A stretch of DNA of 64,000 bases from Mucilaginibacter rigui (GCF_014773275.1 NZ_JACWMW010000004.1:124001-188000); one strand, 5' to 3'. Counted from the first letter of the stretch, positions 40,694 to 51,307 are shown. A program made the numbers and translations. Notes: a model not told the origin generated them from the sequence alone.

Positions 40694-42484
40694 TTACAAC
40701 CTTAGCCATTTTTTGCGTACAGCCAATTGTTGTGGTGTAGCGTTTGGCATTTCGGTAATTTTGTAATTAACGTTATCGTTACGTTTTAGGGTAACCGGTA
40801 TTTTGAACGACTGCCCGTCGCGGCTAACGGTAACCACAATTTTATCGCCCACTTTTTTGCCTTTTATAACAGCATTAAGGTCGGTAACTGGGGTATCGTC
40901 TATATTGGTTATCTGGTCGTTTACGTTAAGGCCGTCAACCCAGCCGGCGCCGCCACGCAGTACAGTGGTTATAATATTGCGCTGGTTAAAAAATACACCC
41001 AGGGTAGGGTCGTTGCTTGCTGCGAGGCCGTCTGTTAGTTTATAACCGGCGTAGCCTAAATATTTATCGTACTTAATAGCCGCTAAACCGTTGATGTATT
41101 TAGCGTAAAAATCATCCAGGTTTTTACCTGCAAATTTTTCAAAACCTGCTTTAAACTCGGCATCAGTATAACCACGTTTTTTTGTTTTGTAATAAGTATT
41201 GTACATATACTTCATTACATCGTTAAGGCTGTATTTGCCGTTGCTATTGTTGATGATCTCCAGATCTAACAACATACCTATAACTGCACCTTTATCGTAG
41301 TAAGATATGCCGGTGTTGTACGAGTTCTCGTTAGGGCGGTAGCTTTTTATCCAGGCGTCAAAGCTCGATTCTGACAATGGCTGCACCTTTGTGCCGGGTT
41401 GGTTTTCAACTGTGTTAATATCGCTGGCCATATCGCCTAAATAACCTTCAGGGGTCGAGAGGCCTGCATAGCGTAATATCATATTCTGATAGTAAGCCGT
41501 AAAGCCTTCTGCTATCCAAAGGTTGGTGGTGTAGTTCTCGTTATCATAATCAAACGGGCCTAAAGCAATTGGGCGCAGGCGTTTTACATTCCACAGGTGG
41601 AAATGCTCGTGCGCAACCAGGCCTAAAAAGCCATGGTATCCACGCTCAGTACCGTATTGGTCGCGCGAAGCGCCTAATACGGTAGAGCTAAGGTGTTCTA
41701 AACCACCGCCATTGCGTTGTTTGTTATGTACTATAAAGGTGTAGTGCTTATTGGGGTTTTCTCCATAAACAGCCGCTTCTTCGCGGATAATTTTGGCCAT
41801 ATCAACTTTAAGGCGTTCTTTGTCATAATTGCCGCCGCCATACATAGCCACTTCGTAGTGTGTGCCGTCTACGTCAAAGTCAAAAACGTCCTGCGTGCCA
41901 ATTTCAAGCGGCGAATCATACAGAATGTCATAGTTTGGCGCGGTGCGGGTAAATACATCGCCGTTAACCATTTCAAGGCTGGTTGAAACTTTGTTCCAGT
42001 CTTTATATGGTTTTATAGTAATGGTAGAAGGTTGTGCAAGCATCCCTTTAGGGAATAAAAAGATGCCGGTGCTTGAAAGGAAGGCGTGCGATACATCAAT
42101 AAAACTGGTACGTACTGATAATTCAAAAGCGTAAACTTTATATTTAATGGTTACCGAAGTTAAACCGGCAGTATTGATTTTCCAGGTGTTTTTATTGATC
42201 TTAAGGGCTGTTATATCCCTGCCTTTTGTGTTGGCACTAAGCGATTCGATGTTTTTTGCAAACTCTCTTACCAGGTATGAGCCGGGCGCCCAAACCGGCA
42301 TTTTTACTTCAAGCGAAGGTTGCGCCAAACCTGTAATGTTCATTTCAACATCTGCGTAGTGAGCCTGTGCCTCCGGGAAGCTAACCGTGTACGATATTTT
42401 AGCAAGCCCAGCCGCGCTGCCGGTGGTAGTATTCATAAAAAAGAGCATTAAATAAACCAGTGCAGGTAGTTTCAAATTTTTCAT
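40694..42484 (-). CDS. M61-family glycyl aminopeptidase with PDZ domain
   Basis: The 596-residue protein starts at ATG 42484, which places a signal peptide (1-25, ALVYLMLFFMNTTTGSAAG) at the front; a frame 45 codons longer has no such feature. The N-terminal beta domain is followed by the catalytic domain with HEHFH (292-296) and Glu326 in AEGFTAYY. A C-terminal PDZ domain (about 495-575: GVFFNQRNIITTVLRGGAGW, VNDQITNIDDTPV) ends the protein. M61 peptidases release N-terminal glycine or alanine. It acts in the periplasm or outside. Single-gene unit. Confidence 0.93.
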   Translation of the reverse strand: MKNLKLPALVYLMLFFMNTTTGSAAGLAKISYTVSFPEAQAHYADVEMNITGLAQPSLEVKMPVWAPGSYLVREFAKNIESLSANTKGRDITALKINKNTWKINTAGLTSVTIKYKVYAFELSVRTSFIDVSHAFLSSTGIFLFPKGMLAQPSTITIKPYKDWNKVSTSLEMVNGDVFTRTAPNYDILYDSPLEIGTQDVFDFDVDGTHYEVAMYGGGNYDKERLKVDMAKIIREEAAVYGENPNKHYTFIVHNKQRNGGGLEHLSSTVLGASRDQYGTERGYHGFLGLVAHEHFHLWNVKRLRPIALGPFDYDNENYTTNLWIAEGFTAYYQNMILRYAGLSTPEGYLGDMASDINTVENQPGTKVQPLSESSFDAWIKSYRPNENSYNTGISYYDKGAVIGMLLDLEIINNSNGKYSLNDVMKYMYNTYYKTKKRGYTDAEFKAGFEKFAGKNLDDFYAKYINGLAAIKYDKYLGYAGYKLTDGLAASNDPTLGVFFNQRNIITTVLRGGAGWVDGLNVNDQITNIDDTPVTDLNAVIKGKKVGDKIVVTVSRDGQSFKIPVTLKRNDNVNYKITEMPNATPQQLAVRKKWLRL

Positions 42485-42719
42485 GCGGCAAGTTATAAAA
42501 TTTATGTTTTTAATTAAACCGCGCAAAAGCAGCAAGGTTGTAAAATGGTTGATACATGCAACCATTTTGAATACTAAGCCGTTAATATTGCAAATGGTAA
42601 TATAAATAGGTGAGTACAAATATAATATTGCGGGTAAACATACAGCTATATTATATTTACGTACATATTTAATAATTATAAATGAATACTAAGACCGGTA
42701 CTAACAGCAATAAGCACAT

Positions 42720-43793
42720 ATGAAAACAAAATATATTATTTACACCTTACTTGCATTGCTTGTTGCATTTTTAATTTATAATAAGTTTTTTAGTAAAAGG
42801 GCCAAACAAACCAGCGCCGCAACCGCGGGCAAGGGCAAAAGGAAGAATGGACCTGTATCTGTTAATATTATGGTGGTTAAAGATACCGCGGTACGTAACC
42901 AGATAGATATTACCGGTACAATTGATGCCAACGAAAGGGTAAACCTGATAAGCCAGACAGCCGGAAATATTACCGGTATTTATTTTAATGAGGGTACTAA
43001 AGTACAAAAGGGCCAGTTGCTGGTTAAGGTTTACAACCAGGACCTGCAAGCCTCGCTACAGCAATATGAAGCGCAGATGATACTTGCCCGTGATATTAAT
43101 AACCGTAACAAAATATTGTTAGAGAAAGAGGCCGTTAGTAAAGAGGAATACGAAACATCGCTTTCATCATTAAACTCCTTAAAGGCACAGGCCGATGTGG
43201 TACGGGCACAAATTAGCCGTACCGAGATCCGCGCACCATTTTCGGGTGTTATTGGGTTAAGGAATGTTAGTCCAGGTGGCTATCTGTCGCCGGCGACTCC
43301 TATTGCTACACTGGTAAACATAGACCCGGCAAAGGTTACTTTTTCGGTGCCTGAGCGTTACCTGCCCATTATTGGCAAGGGTAGTAAAGTAACTTTTACG
43401 GTAGAGAGCTCAAGGGATAATTTTAACGCTACGGTTTATGCTATTGAGCCTGCGCTTGATGCCAACTCGCGCACTATTACGGTTCGTGCCAAGGCACCAA
43501 ACCCCAAAAGTATCCTTACAGCGGGCGCTTTTGCCAAGATCAACCTAACGCTCGATCAGATCCCCAAAACCATTATGGTGCCTACCGAGTGCGTGATCCC
43601 CGATCTGAAAAGCAGCAAGGTTTATATTTACAAGAACGGTATAGCAGTTGCAAAAGATGTAAAAACAGATCTGCGTACTGATACCAAAATTCAAATTATT
43701 GACGGGTTAAAAGCCGGCGACAGCGTAGTAGTATCTGGGTTGATACAAATACGCCCTAAATCGCCATTGAAGATCCTTAAAGTTATTAAGTAA
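42720..43793 (+). CDS. RND efflux periplasmic adaptor subunit (HlyD/AcrA type)
   Basis: The 357-residue protein has an N-terminal membrane anchor (about 5-22) and then the adaptor fold: DITGTIDANERVNLISQTAG, the lipoyl halves (GTKVQKGQLLVKVYNQDL and IRAPFSGVIGLRNVSPGGYL), a helical hairpin between them, and the beta-barrel (VTFSVPERYLPIIGKGSKVT). It links the inner-membrane pump to the outer-membrane channel. First gene of a three-gene operon (5 bp gap to the pump gene). Confidence 0.95.
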   Translation: MKTKYIIYTLLALLVAFLIYNKFFSKRAKQTSAATAGKGKRKNGPVSVNIMVVKDTAVRNQIDITGTIDANERVNLISQTAGNITGIYFNEGTKVQKGQLLVKVYNQDLQASLQQYEAQMILARDINNRNKILLEKEAVSKEEYETSLSSLNSLKAQADVVRAQISRTEIRAPFSGVIGLRNVSPGGYLSPATPIATLVNIDPAKVTFSVPERYLPIIGKGSKVTFTVESSRDNFNATVYAIEPALDANSRTITVRAKAPNPKSILTAGAFAKINLTLDQIPKTIMVPTECVIPDLKSSKVYIYKNGIAVAKDVKTDLRTDTKIQIIDGLKAGDSVVVSGLIQIRPKSPLKILKVIK

Positions 43794-43798
43794 CCAGT

Positions 43799-46700
43799 AT
43801 GAGTTTATCTTCGGTAAGTATAAAAAGGCCCGTATTGGCAACAGTAATGTCTGTTGTAATAGTTGTATTTGGGGTTATTGGTTACAAATTTCTCGGCGTT
43901 CGCGATTTTCCTTCGGTCGATCCGCCTATTATTTCGGTATCTACCAGTTACTCAGGTGCCAACTCGGATGTTATCGAGTCGCAAATAACGGAGCCTTTAG
44001 AGAAAGCTATAAACGGTGTTCCCGGTATACGTAACATATCGTCAACAAGTTCGGTGGGATCAAGTAACATCACGGTTGAGTTTGACCTGGACGCCGATCT
44101 GGAAACCGCCGCAAATGATGTGCGCGATAAAGTATCGCAAGCCCAGCGCCAGTTACCACAGGATATTAACGCGCCGCCGGTTGTAACCAAAGCTGATGCC
44201 AGCGCCGATCAGATCATCACCCTTACGGTAAGCAGTAACACTCGTAACATTACCCAGGTAGATGATTACGCGGAGAACGTATTACTGGAAGGTTTGCAAA
44301 CCATCCCCGGGGTAAGTACCATCAACGTACAGGGCCAACGCCAGTACGCCATGCGCTTATGGATAGACCCTAACAAGCTATCATCATTAGGCCTTACCGC
44401 TACCGATATAGGTGCCGCCCTTGCCCGCGAGAATGTAGAGCTGCCTGCAGGTAAAATTGAGGGGAACAATACCGAGATCACCATACGCGCCCTGGGTAAG
44501 CTAACCACCGAGAAAGATTTTAATAACCTGATTATCCGCGCGGATAGTAACCGCGTTATCAGGTTAAATGATATTGGCTATGCCGTGTTGGGTTCTGCTA
44601 ACGAAGAAACATCGTTAAAAGAATCTGGTGTGCCCATGGTTGGTTTGGCGATTGTGCCGCAACCGGGTGCAAACTATGTGCAGATTGCCGAAGATTTTTA
44701 CAAACGCTTAGATCAGATAAAAAAAGATCTTCCGCCTGATATTACCGTAAAGGTGGCTTTGGACAATACCCGGTTCATCAATAACTCTATTACCGAGGTA
44801 AAAGAAACCTTGCTGATATCGTTTATACTGGTAGTAATTATCATTTACCTGTTTTTTAGGGATTGGCTCATTGCTTTCCGCCCATTGATAGATATCCCGG
44901 TATCATTGATCGGTGCATTCTTTATCATGTATGTGTTTGGGTTTTCAATCAATATCCTTACCCTGCTTGGTATAGTACTGGCCACGGGCCTGGTGGTTGA
45001 TGATGGTATTGTGGTGACCGAGAACATCTACAAAAAGGTAGAAGCCGGTATGGCTATCCGCAAGGCTGCCTTTGAAGGCTCTGCCGAGATTTTCTTCGCG
45101 GTAGTATCTACATCGGTAACGTTGGCGGCAGTATTTTTACCCATTGTGTTTTTGCAGGGCTTTACGGGCAGGCTGTTCCGCGAGTTTGCGGTCGTCGTCG
45201 CAGGAGCGGTATTGATCTCGGCCTTCGTATCGCTTTCGTTAACACCGATGCTTAACGTAAAGTTGATCCGCAAGAACCAGAAGAAATCAAAATTTTACGA
45301 AAAAACCGAACCTTTCTTTGAGGCCATGACCAACGGGTACACCGAAACCCTGGTTAATTTCATGAAAAAGAAATGGGTATCGTTTGTAATATTAGGTGGC
45401 TCATTATTATTAACAGGCGTATTATTTAAAATAACGCCATCAGAGTTGGCCCCGTTGGATGACCGCAGCCTGCTGCGTTATTCAGTAACCGGTTCTGAGG
45501 GTGCCACTTACGAATATATGACCCGTTACATGGATAAGGTAGCCAACCTGGTAGCCGATTCTATCCCCGAGGCTAATGTAAACCTCGAGATCGTATCCCC
45601 ATCATTTGGAGGGGGAGGTTCTGCCAACTCAGGCTTTGGCCGGGTGGGCTTGGTAGCGCCAGACCAGCGCGTGCGCACCCAGCAGGAACTGGCCGACTGG
45701 CTCAATAAAAAATTAACAAAAATGCCCGATGCCCGAGCAATTGTGGTGCAGGAGCAAACTATAAGCGGTGGCGGTAGCGGTGCCCGTACATCACTGCCGG
45801 TGCAGTATGTTATACAAAATCAGGATTTTGAAAAGATCCGTAAGGTGCTGCCCGAGTTTTTTGCAGAAGTATCAAAAAGCCCGGTGTTCCAGGGTACTGA
45901 CGTTAACCTTAAATTTACCAAACCCGAGCTTAGGGTAATTACGGATCGTGACCGTGCCCGCGATCTGGGCGTTTCTGTTGATGATATTGCGCAAACCCTG
46001 CAATTGTATTATAGCGCAGGCAGGTTAGATTATTTCCTGATAAATGGCAAACAATACCAGGTAATTGCGCAGGTTGACCGTGCCAACCGCGACCAGCCGC
46101 TGGATCTGAAATCTGTTTACGTACGCAGTACCCGGGGCGGCCTGGTGCAACTGGACAATGTGGTTACGGTTACCGAAAGTGCCAGCCCACCATCTATATA
46201 TCACTTTAACAGGTATAAATCGGCAACGGTACAGGCAGGTTTAGCACCCGGCCAAACAGTAGGCGATGGTATAGCCGAAATGGAGCGTATAAAGGCTAAA
46301 CTATTAGATGATACATTCAGTACAGCTTTAAGCGGCCCGTCAAGGGATTACGCCGAAGGTTCATCAAACATATTATTTGCGTTTGGCTTTGCCTTATTGC
46401 TGATATACCTGGTGCTAGCCGCGCAGTTCGAAAGTTTTATGGATCCGTTCATTGTAATGTTAACTGTGCCATTGGCTATATCGGGCGCGTTCCTGTCGCT
46501 TTGGCTGTTCGATCAAACTTTCAACATCTTTAGTCAGATCGGTATCATCACACTTGTAGGGCTGGTAACCAAAAACGGTATTTTGATTGTAGAGTTTGCC
46601 AACCAGCGCATGGAGCATGGCTTAAATAAATACGAGGCTGTGGTTGAAGCTGCAACATCGCGTTTGCGCCCCATCCTGATGACCAGTTTGGCAGTTGTGC

Positions 46701-46921
46701 TGGGTTCTGTACCTATTGCCCTTGCCTTAGGTGCAGGTGCAAAAAGCCGTGTATCATTAGGTATTGTAATTATTGGCGGTATGTTGTTCTCATTGGTGTT
46801 AACCTTATACGTTATCCCAACCATGTACATGGTGTTTGCCTCAAAAACACGCCGCGATCCCGATCATGAACCTGAAGAGGAAACAGAGTTAAAAACACCA
46901 TTATTAATTGAAAAACAGTAA
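43799..46921 (+). CDS. RND efflux pump, AcrB/HAE1 family
   Basis: The 1040-residue protein has twelve helices in two repeats. It has RPVLATVMSVVIVVFGVIGY at the start, the TM4 proton-relay Asp pair in GLVVDDGIVVTENIYK and a matching GLVTKNGILIVEFANQ in TM10. DFPSVDPPIISVSTSYSGAN marks the porter domain. It would expel hydrophobic compounds using the proton gradient. Substrate cannot be read. Confidence 0.96.
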   Translation: MSLSSVSIKRPVLATVMSVVIVVFGVIGYKFLGVRDFPSVDPPIISVSTSYSGANSDVIESQITEPLEKAINGVPGIRNISSTSSVGSSNITVEFDLDADLETAANDVRDKVSQAQRQLPQDINAPPVVTKADASADQIITLTVSSNTRNITQVDDYAENVLLEGLQTIPGVSTINVQGQRQYAMRLWIDPNKLSSLGLTATDIGAALARENVELPAGKIEGNNTEITIRALGKLTTEKDFNNLIIRADSNRVIRLNDIGYAVLGSANEETSLKESGVPMVGLAIVPQPGANYVQIAEDFYKRLDQIKKDLPPDITVKVALDNTRFINNSITEVKETLLISFILVVIIIYLFFRDWLIAFRPLIDIPVSLIGAFFIMYVFGFSINILTLLGIVLATGLVVDDGIVVTENIYKKVEAGMAIRKAAFEGSAEIFFAVVSTSVTLAAVFLPIVFLQGFTGRLFREFAVVVAGAVLISAFVSLSLTPMLNVKLIRKNQKKSKFYEKTEPFFEAMTNGYTETLVNFMKKKWVSFVILGGSLLLTGVLFKITPSELAPLDDRSLLRYSVTGSEGATYEYMTRYMDKVANLVADSIPEANVNLEIVSPSFGGGGSANSGFGRVGLVAPDQRVRTQQELADWLNKKLTKMPDARAIVVQEQTISGGGSGARTSLPVQYVIQNQDFEKIRKVLPEFFAEVSKSPVFQGTDVNLKFTKPELRVITDRDRARDLGVSVDDIAQTLQLYYSAGRLDYFLINGKQYQVIAQVDRANRDQPLDLKSVYVRSTRGGLVQLDNVVTVTESASPPSIYHFNRYKSATVQAGLAPGQTVGDGIAEMERIKAKLLDDTFSTALSGPSRDYAEGSSNILFAFGFALLLIYLVLAAQFESFMDPFIVMLTVPLAISGAFLSLWLFDQTFNIFSQIGIITLVGLVTKNGILIVEFANQRMEHGLNKYEAVVEAATSRLRPILMTSLAVVLGSVPIALALGAGAKSRVSLGIVIIGGMLFSLVLTLYVIPTMYMVFASKTRRDPDHEPEEETELKTPLLIEKQ

Positions 46922-46930
46922 GCAACATAT

Positions 46931-48244
46931 ATGACTTTAAAAAAAATAATTTGCTTGTTTTTTTGTGTTGCTATCTGCATCGTTGCAAAGTCCCAGGATG
47001 CACCTTTGCTAACGCTGAAAGACGCCGTTCAAATAGCATTAAAGAATAATTATAATATACAGCTATCACAAAACAACTCAACTATAGCTGCCAATAATGT
47101 AACATTAGGCAACGCAGGTTTTTTGCCTGTGGTAACCGGCGATGCCACTCTAAACGCCAGTAATCAAAAAATAAAACAAACCCGTAATGATGGAACCGTT
47201 AATAACCTTACCGCCAACAACAGCAATAACAACTATGGTGTAAACCTTAACTGGACAATTTTTGACGGCTTTAACATGTTTGCCAATTATGACATGTTGA
47301 AACAACAGGATAAACTGGGAGCCATCCGTTTGCAGGATACCATACAAAGTACCGTGGCCAGCGTTATCAATACGTATTATAACCTGATAAGCCAGAACGA
47401 GCAGATCAAAGCCTTACGTGGCGCTATCGAGATCTCGCGTACACAGTTGCGTTATTCTAATGATAAGTTTACTGTTGGCCGGGTATCAAAACTTGATGTG
47501 TACAACGCTCAGGTTAATTTGAATACTGATACCTCAAACCTGGTGATCCAACTGCAACAGTTCAGAACTACCAAAATACAGTTGAACCAATTACTGGTGC
47601 GCGACCTGCAAACCGATTTTTCTGTTGGCGATACCATTGTGGTGAACAACGCCCTGGTATTGGGCGATATTATTACCAAAGCACAGGCTCAAAACCCGGC
47701 AATACTGGCAGCGCAAATAAATAAGCGGCTTGCCGAAATTAACCTGAGGCAGGTAAAATCTACCCGTTACCCGGTTATTGGGGTAAACTCGGGCTATACA
47801 TTTAGCAATAGCAAAACACCTGCGGGTTTCACCTTAAGCCAGAATGCGCACGGCCTTGCCTATGGTTTAACTGCATCTATCAATATATTCGACGGCCTTA
47901 ACCAATGGCGCCGTGAACGTAACGCAAAACTACAGATAGCTAATGCCGATATCAGCGCCAAGCAAACCCGTTTGGATGTTGAAGCGCAGATAAGCAATTT
48001 TTATGTAGCCTACCTCTCCGGCCTCGATCTGATCAAAATAGGGCAGTCGAGCGTTGAACTGGCTAAGAAAAACCTGGAAATCTCACTCGAAAAATATAAG
48101 ATAGGCAACATTACCCAGTTAGAGATCCGCGAGGCGCAGCGCAATTATTTGGATGCTCAATCAAAATTTTTTTCGGCCCAATACCAGTCAAAAATGGCCG
48201 AAGTTACACTACAACAGATAACTAACACCATAAATATTCAATAA
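46931..48244 (+). CDS. TolC-family outer-membrane efflux protein
   Basis: The 437-residue protein has a signal peptide (1-21, IVAKSQD). Two repeats of long helices and barrel strands follow: LTLKDAVQIALKNNYNIQLS, NYGVNLNWTIFDGFNMFANY, GLTASINIFDGLNQWRRERN and SLEKYKIGNITQLEIREAQR. It completes the tripartite pump with the two genes before it (9 bp gap). Confidence 0.95.
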   Translation: MTLKKIICLFFCVAICIVAKSQDAPLLTLKDAVQIALKNNYNIQLSQNNSTIAANNVTLGNAGFLPVVTGDATLNASNQKIKQTRNDGTVNNLTANNSNNNYGVNLNWTIFDGFNMFANYDMLKQQDKLGAIRLQDTIQSTVASVINTYYNLISQNEQIKALRGAIEISRTQLRYSNDKFTVGRVSKLDVYNAQVNLNTDTSNLVIQLQQFRTTKIQLNQLLVRDLQTDFSVGDTIVVNNALVLGDIITKAQAQNPAILAAQINKRLAEINLRQVKSTRYPVIGVNSGYTFSNSKTPAGFTLSQNAHGLAYGLTASINIFDGLNQWRRERNAKLQIANADISAKQTRLDVEAQISNFYVAYLSGLDLIKIGQSSVELAKKNLEISLEKYKIGNITQLEIREAQRNYLDAQSKFFSAQYQSKMAEVTLQQITNTINIQ

Positions 48245-48282
48245 ACTATATTTAATTGTAGTAAAAGGATTATTTTTGAACG

Positions 48283-48666
48283 ATGCCTGTTCACTTTAAT
48301 ACATGCCTGCTGATAGATGACAATTATATTGACAACTTCGTTACGCGTAAAATTTTAGAGAGCGGCAACTTTGCAGATAACATAATTGTAATACAATCGC
48401 CACATGAGGCTATAGCTGCTTTGCGCGATGGGAGTGTTAAGCCCGATGTTATTTTCCTGGATATCCGCATGCCACAGATGAGCGGCTTTGAGTTTTTGCA
48501 GGAATATGAAACACTTGAGCTGGACAATAAAGAACTTACAAAAATATTTATGCTTTCGTCATCGTTGGACCCTACCGACATGAACAATTCAAAAAGCAAT
48601 AAATATGTTGCCCAGTTTGTGCATAAGCCACTAACCCATCAGGTGCTTGAGGAACTTTGTACATGA
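48283..48666 (+). CDS. Stand-alone response regulator receiver protein
   Basis: The 127-residue protein is a receiver domain only. It has the acidic pair in LLIDDNY, the phosphorylation Asp in VIFLDIRMPQMSGFEFL, Ser in MLSSS and Lys in VHKPL. No output domain and no adjacent kinase are present, so it likely acts in a phosphorelay or by protein contact. Its stop overlaps the ATG of the next gene. Confidence 0.93.
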   Translation: MPVHFNTCLLIDDNYIDNFVTRKILESGNFADNIIVIQSPHEAIAALRDGSVKPDVIFLDIRMPQMSGFEFLQEYETLELDNKELTKIFMLSSSLDPTDMNNSKSNKYVAQFVHKPLTHQVLEELCT

Positions 48667-49514
48667 TATTAGTAGCCGACAGCGGATCATCAAAAACAGA
48701 CTGGCTGCTATCAGCGCCGGGGCAGGAAAACAAGGCATTTAAATCGGCCGGATTAAACCCATACTTTTTAACAGAAAAAGAAATTGTAAAGATATTACAG
48801 GAACAGGTTCCTGATATGATAGCTTTAGGTGACGAGATCACCGAAATTTACTTTTTTGGTGCGGGCTGTTCCAGTCCTGACAGGCACGAGATCGTATCAA
48901 ACGCCATCAGCACGGTTATCCCTGCCGCCTATATAAGTGTCGACAGCGATTTGCTGGCATCGGCATACGCTACATGTGGGCACGAGAAAGGCATTTGTTG
49001 CGTATTGGGAACAGGTTCAAACATCTCTTTTTTTGATGGGGAGGATATCCATGACGGGCAGCATGGCCTTGGTTATGCCCTTGGCGATGAAGGCTCGGGT
49101 ACGTGGTTTGGTAAGGCGCTGGTAACCGATTACCTGTACGGCGTTATGCCCGATGATATCAATGCAAAATTTAAAAAGAATTACAACCTCACCAAAGAGG
49201 ACGTTATAAAAAACGTATACCAAAAAGCACGGGCAAACTCATACCTGGCGTCGTTCTCCAAGTTCCTGTCGGAAATTAGAGACACCGATTACACACAAAA
49301 ATTATTGCAACGGGGTTTCCAGGAGTTTGTTGATAGCAATGTAAAAGCATCATACCCGCAGTACGATAAATTTAAATGTCATTTTGTAGGCTCTATTGCC
49401 TACGTTTTTGCTGATGAACTTAAAGCCGTGTGTGACCAGAACGGGGTACACGTAGGCAAGATCATCCGCCAGCCAATAAATGATCTGTTGGAGTTTATTT
49501 TAAAGAGGGGGTAG
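48663..49514 (+). CDS. BadF/BadG/BcrA-type ATPase, N-acetylglucosamine kinase-like
   Basis: The ATG at 48663 overlaps the stop of the response regulator gene (ATGA) and gives 283 residues starting MILVADSGSSKTDWLL, the phosphate-1 motif of the ASKHA fold. Further motifs are VLGTGSNISFFDG, GLGYALGDEGSGTWFGK and HFVGSIAYVFADELK. This matches GlcNAc-kinase-like members of the family. It probably phosphorylates an amino sugar in the cytoplasm, for cell-wall recycling. Confidence 0.88.
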   Translation: MILVADSGSSKTDWLLSAPGQENKAFKSAGLNPYFLTEKEIVKILQEQVPDMIALGDEITEIYFFGAGCSSPDRHEIVSNAISTVIPAAYISVDSDLLASAYATCGHEKGICCVLGTGSNISFFDGEDIHDGQHGLGYALGDEGSGTWFGKALVTDYLYGVMPDDINAKFKKNYNLTKEDVIKNVYQKARANSYLASFSKFLSEIRDTDYTQKLLQRGFQEFVDSNVKASYPQYDKFKCHFVGSIAYVFADELKAVCDQNGVHVGKIIRQPINDLLEFILKRG

Positions 49515-49572
49515 GCTTTAATAGTAGTTGTTAACTTTCCAGTTCATCTTTATCAATTGGAACAGCGATTAG

Positions 49573-51186
49573 TTAATGATTAAACCCCCTTTTTATCCCG
49601 ATAAAAAATATCCCCAGCACCGCTAAAATACTGGCAGCTTTTGGCAGGTAATCGCCATGCTCCACATAAAAGGTAATATCCGAGTTTAGGTTAATGTCCT
49701 GTTTCAATGCCGTACGCACCCACCATTTGCTTTGCTGCACTACATCGCCACGTTGGTTGATAAAGGCCGAAATACCCGTATTGGCCGACCGGCACACCCA
49801 GCGGCGGGTTTCAATAGCGCGTAGTTTGGCGTAATCAAGGTGCTGGTCTTTACCCGATGTGTTTTCCCACCAGCCATCGTTGGTAATAATGGCGATGAAC
49901 TGTGCGCCCTGCTTTACATATTTAGATACCCACTCGCCCCAGATAGATTCGAAACAAATAACGGGTGCCGCACCTATCCCGCTTTGCGAATAAAATACAG
50001 TAGGCTCAGGTTGTATGCCGTACGCACCTGTTGCGCCGCCCAAATGTTCAAAAGCGGGTTTCAGGAATGATAAGGCATTGCCAAATGGCATAGATTCCGC
50101 ACCGGGCACCAGCCTCGATTTATGGTAGAATTGAACCTTGGATGAGTTCTCGATATTAATGGCCGCACTGAACCTGTCGTAAAACATACCGGGCTGATCC
50201 GGGAGTTGATTGGCGGTTTTGGTAGCGCGTTTTGTGTAAAACTTGTGCGTTTCGCCGCCGGTAAGCACGTTGGCATTTTTATATTTATTTAAAAAGCCCC
50301 GCACCTGTAAATAATAATTATCGGTGTAGATGCGATCTTCATCCATATCCTGCGCGATAGCGGTTTCCGGCCAGATGAAATATTCGGTATTTTTTTGGCC
50401 GATAGAATCTGAGATATGCGTAAGTACTGCTATCTGTTCATGCACAGGTATAGTACCTTCTTTTTCATATGGGTCGATGTTTGGTTGCGCCACCACAATG
50501 TTTGATGGGTTAACTTGTTCCTTATAACTGTAATATTTATAAAACGATAAACCTAAAGGGAGTATCAATACCAATGCAAAACCGGTAATGAGTTTTAAAC
50601 GGGTTGGTTTGGCTTGTCCCTCGCGTAAACCAACATAAAGCAAAAACAACAGGATGTTAATAGCCCAAACCCAGATGGTGCCGCCGTAAACCCCGGTGTA
50701 TTCATACCATTGGATCCATTTATGCGATACCGCGAAACCGTTGCCCAACGTCATCCACGGGAAGTTAAGATCCCAGCTTTGATGCAGGTATTCGTAGCCT
50801 ATCCAAAAGCAAACCAGGGCAACTAACGATAGCGTGCGCCCGGCAATAAGCCTAACCCGATAATATAGCCAGCAAGCGGTGGCCATCAGCAATGGCCCAA
50901 GCGCATAAGGGATAAGTGTGAGAGGGGCTGCGACAACCGGGCCAATTATTTTAAGCGCGTTATATACCCAGTAAACACAAAGCGTATTCCAGATGAAGAA
51001 CCCGATGAATGTAGTATTGAAGATCTTTTTCCCCTTGCGGGTAACGGTGGATTGGATAATGTTCTCTATAGCCATCAGCATTGGTACAAAGCCCACGAAC
51101 AGAAAAAATGTGGTGTAAGGCGTAGGCGGCCAGGCTATCCAAAGTAGCAATCCGGAGAATATAGAGAGTAGTAGGTTTCTTTTCAT
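49573..51186 (-). CDS. lnt: Apolipoprotein N-acyltransferase
   Basis: The 537-residue protein has six or more N-terminal helices (1-215), then a nitrilase-like domain with the catalytic Glu in EYFIWPETAIAQ, Lys in YHKSRLVPGAESMPF and Cys in APVICFESIWGEW, and a last helix (about 513-530). It adds the third acyl chain to outer-membrane lipoproteins, which fits the many lipoproteins encoded here. Length is normal. Confidence 0.95.
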   Translation of the reverse strand: MKRNLLLSIFSGLLLWIAWPPTPYTTFFLFVGFVPMLMAIENIIQSTVTRKGKKIFNTTFIGFFIWNTLCVYWVYNALKIIGPVVAAPLTLIPYALGPLLMATACWLYYRVRLIAGRTLSLVALVCFWIGYEYLHQSWDLNFPWMTLGNGFAVSHKWIQWYEYTGVYGGTIWVWAINILLFLLYVGLREGQAKPTRLKLITGFALVLILPLGLSFYKYYSYKEQVNPSNIVVAQPNIDPYEKEGTIPVHEQIAVLTHISDSIGQKNTEYFIWPETAIAQDMDEDRIYTDNYYLQVRGFLNKYKNANVLTGGETHKFYTKRATKTANQLPDQPGMFYDRFSAAINIENSSKVQFYHKSRLVPGAESMPFGNALSFLKPAFEHLGGATGAYGIQPEPTVFYSQSGIGAAPVICFESIWGEWVSKYVKQGAQFIAIITNDGWWENTSGKDQHLDYAKLRAIETRRWVCRSANTGISAFINQRGDVVQQSKWWVRTALKQDINLNSDITFYVEHGDYLPKAASILAVLGIFFIGIKRGFNH

Positions 51187-51206
51187 TTATATATAATAAA
51201 CTATCC

Positions 51207-51289
51207 GTCATTGAGAGCGTAGCGTGGCAATCTTCGACATGCTTGTCGCTGACCTTCCTATCGAAGATTGCTTCGTTCCTCGCAATGGC
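51207..51289. repeat. REP-like palindromic intergenic repeat
   Basis: GTCATTGAGAGCGTAGCGTG then GCAATCTTCGA on the left is mirrored on the right by a strand reading GCCATTGCGAGGAACGAAGC then AATCTTCGATAG. Repeats of the form CATTGCGAGGAACGAAGCAA are common between genes in Bacteroidota. It lies between rsmI and lnt. Confidence 0.65.
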
Positions 51290-51307
51290 GCGTGGTACGA
51301 AGTGAGG

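Noticed and set aside
42485..42619. Extension of the M61 gene by 45 codons
   Set aside because: It pushes the signal peptide inward and shows no conserved sequence; ATG 42484 fits better.
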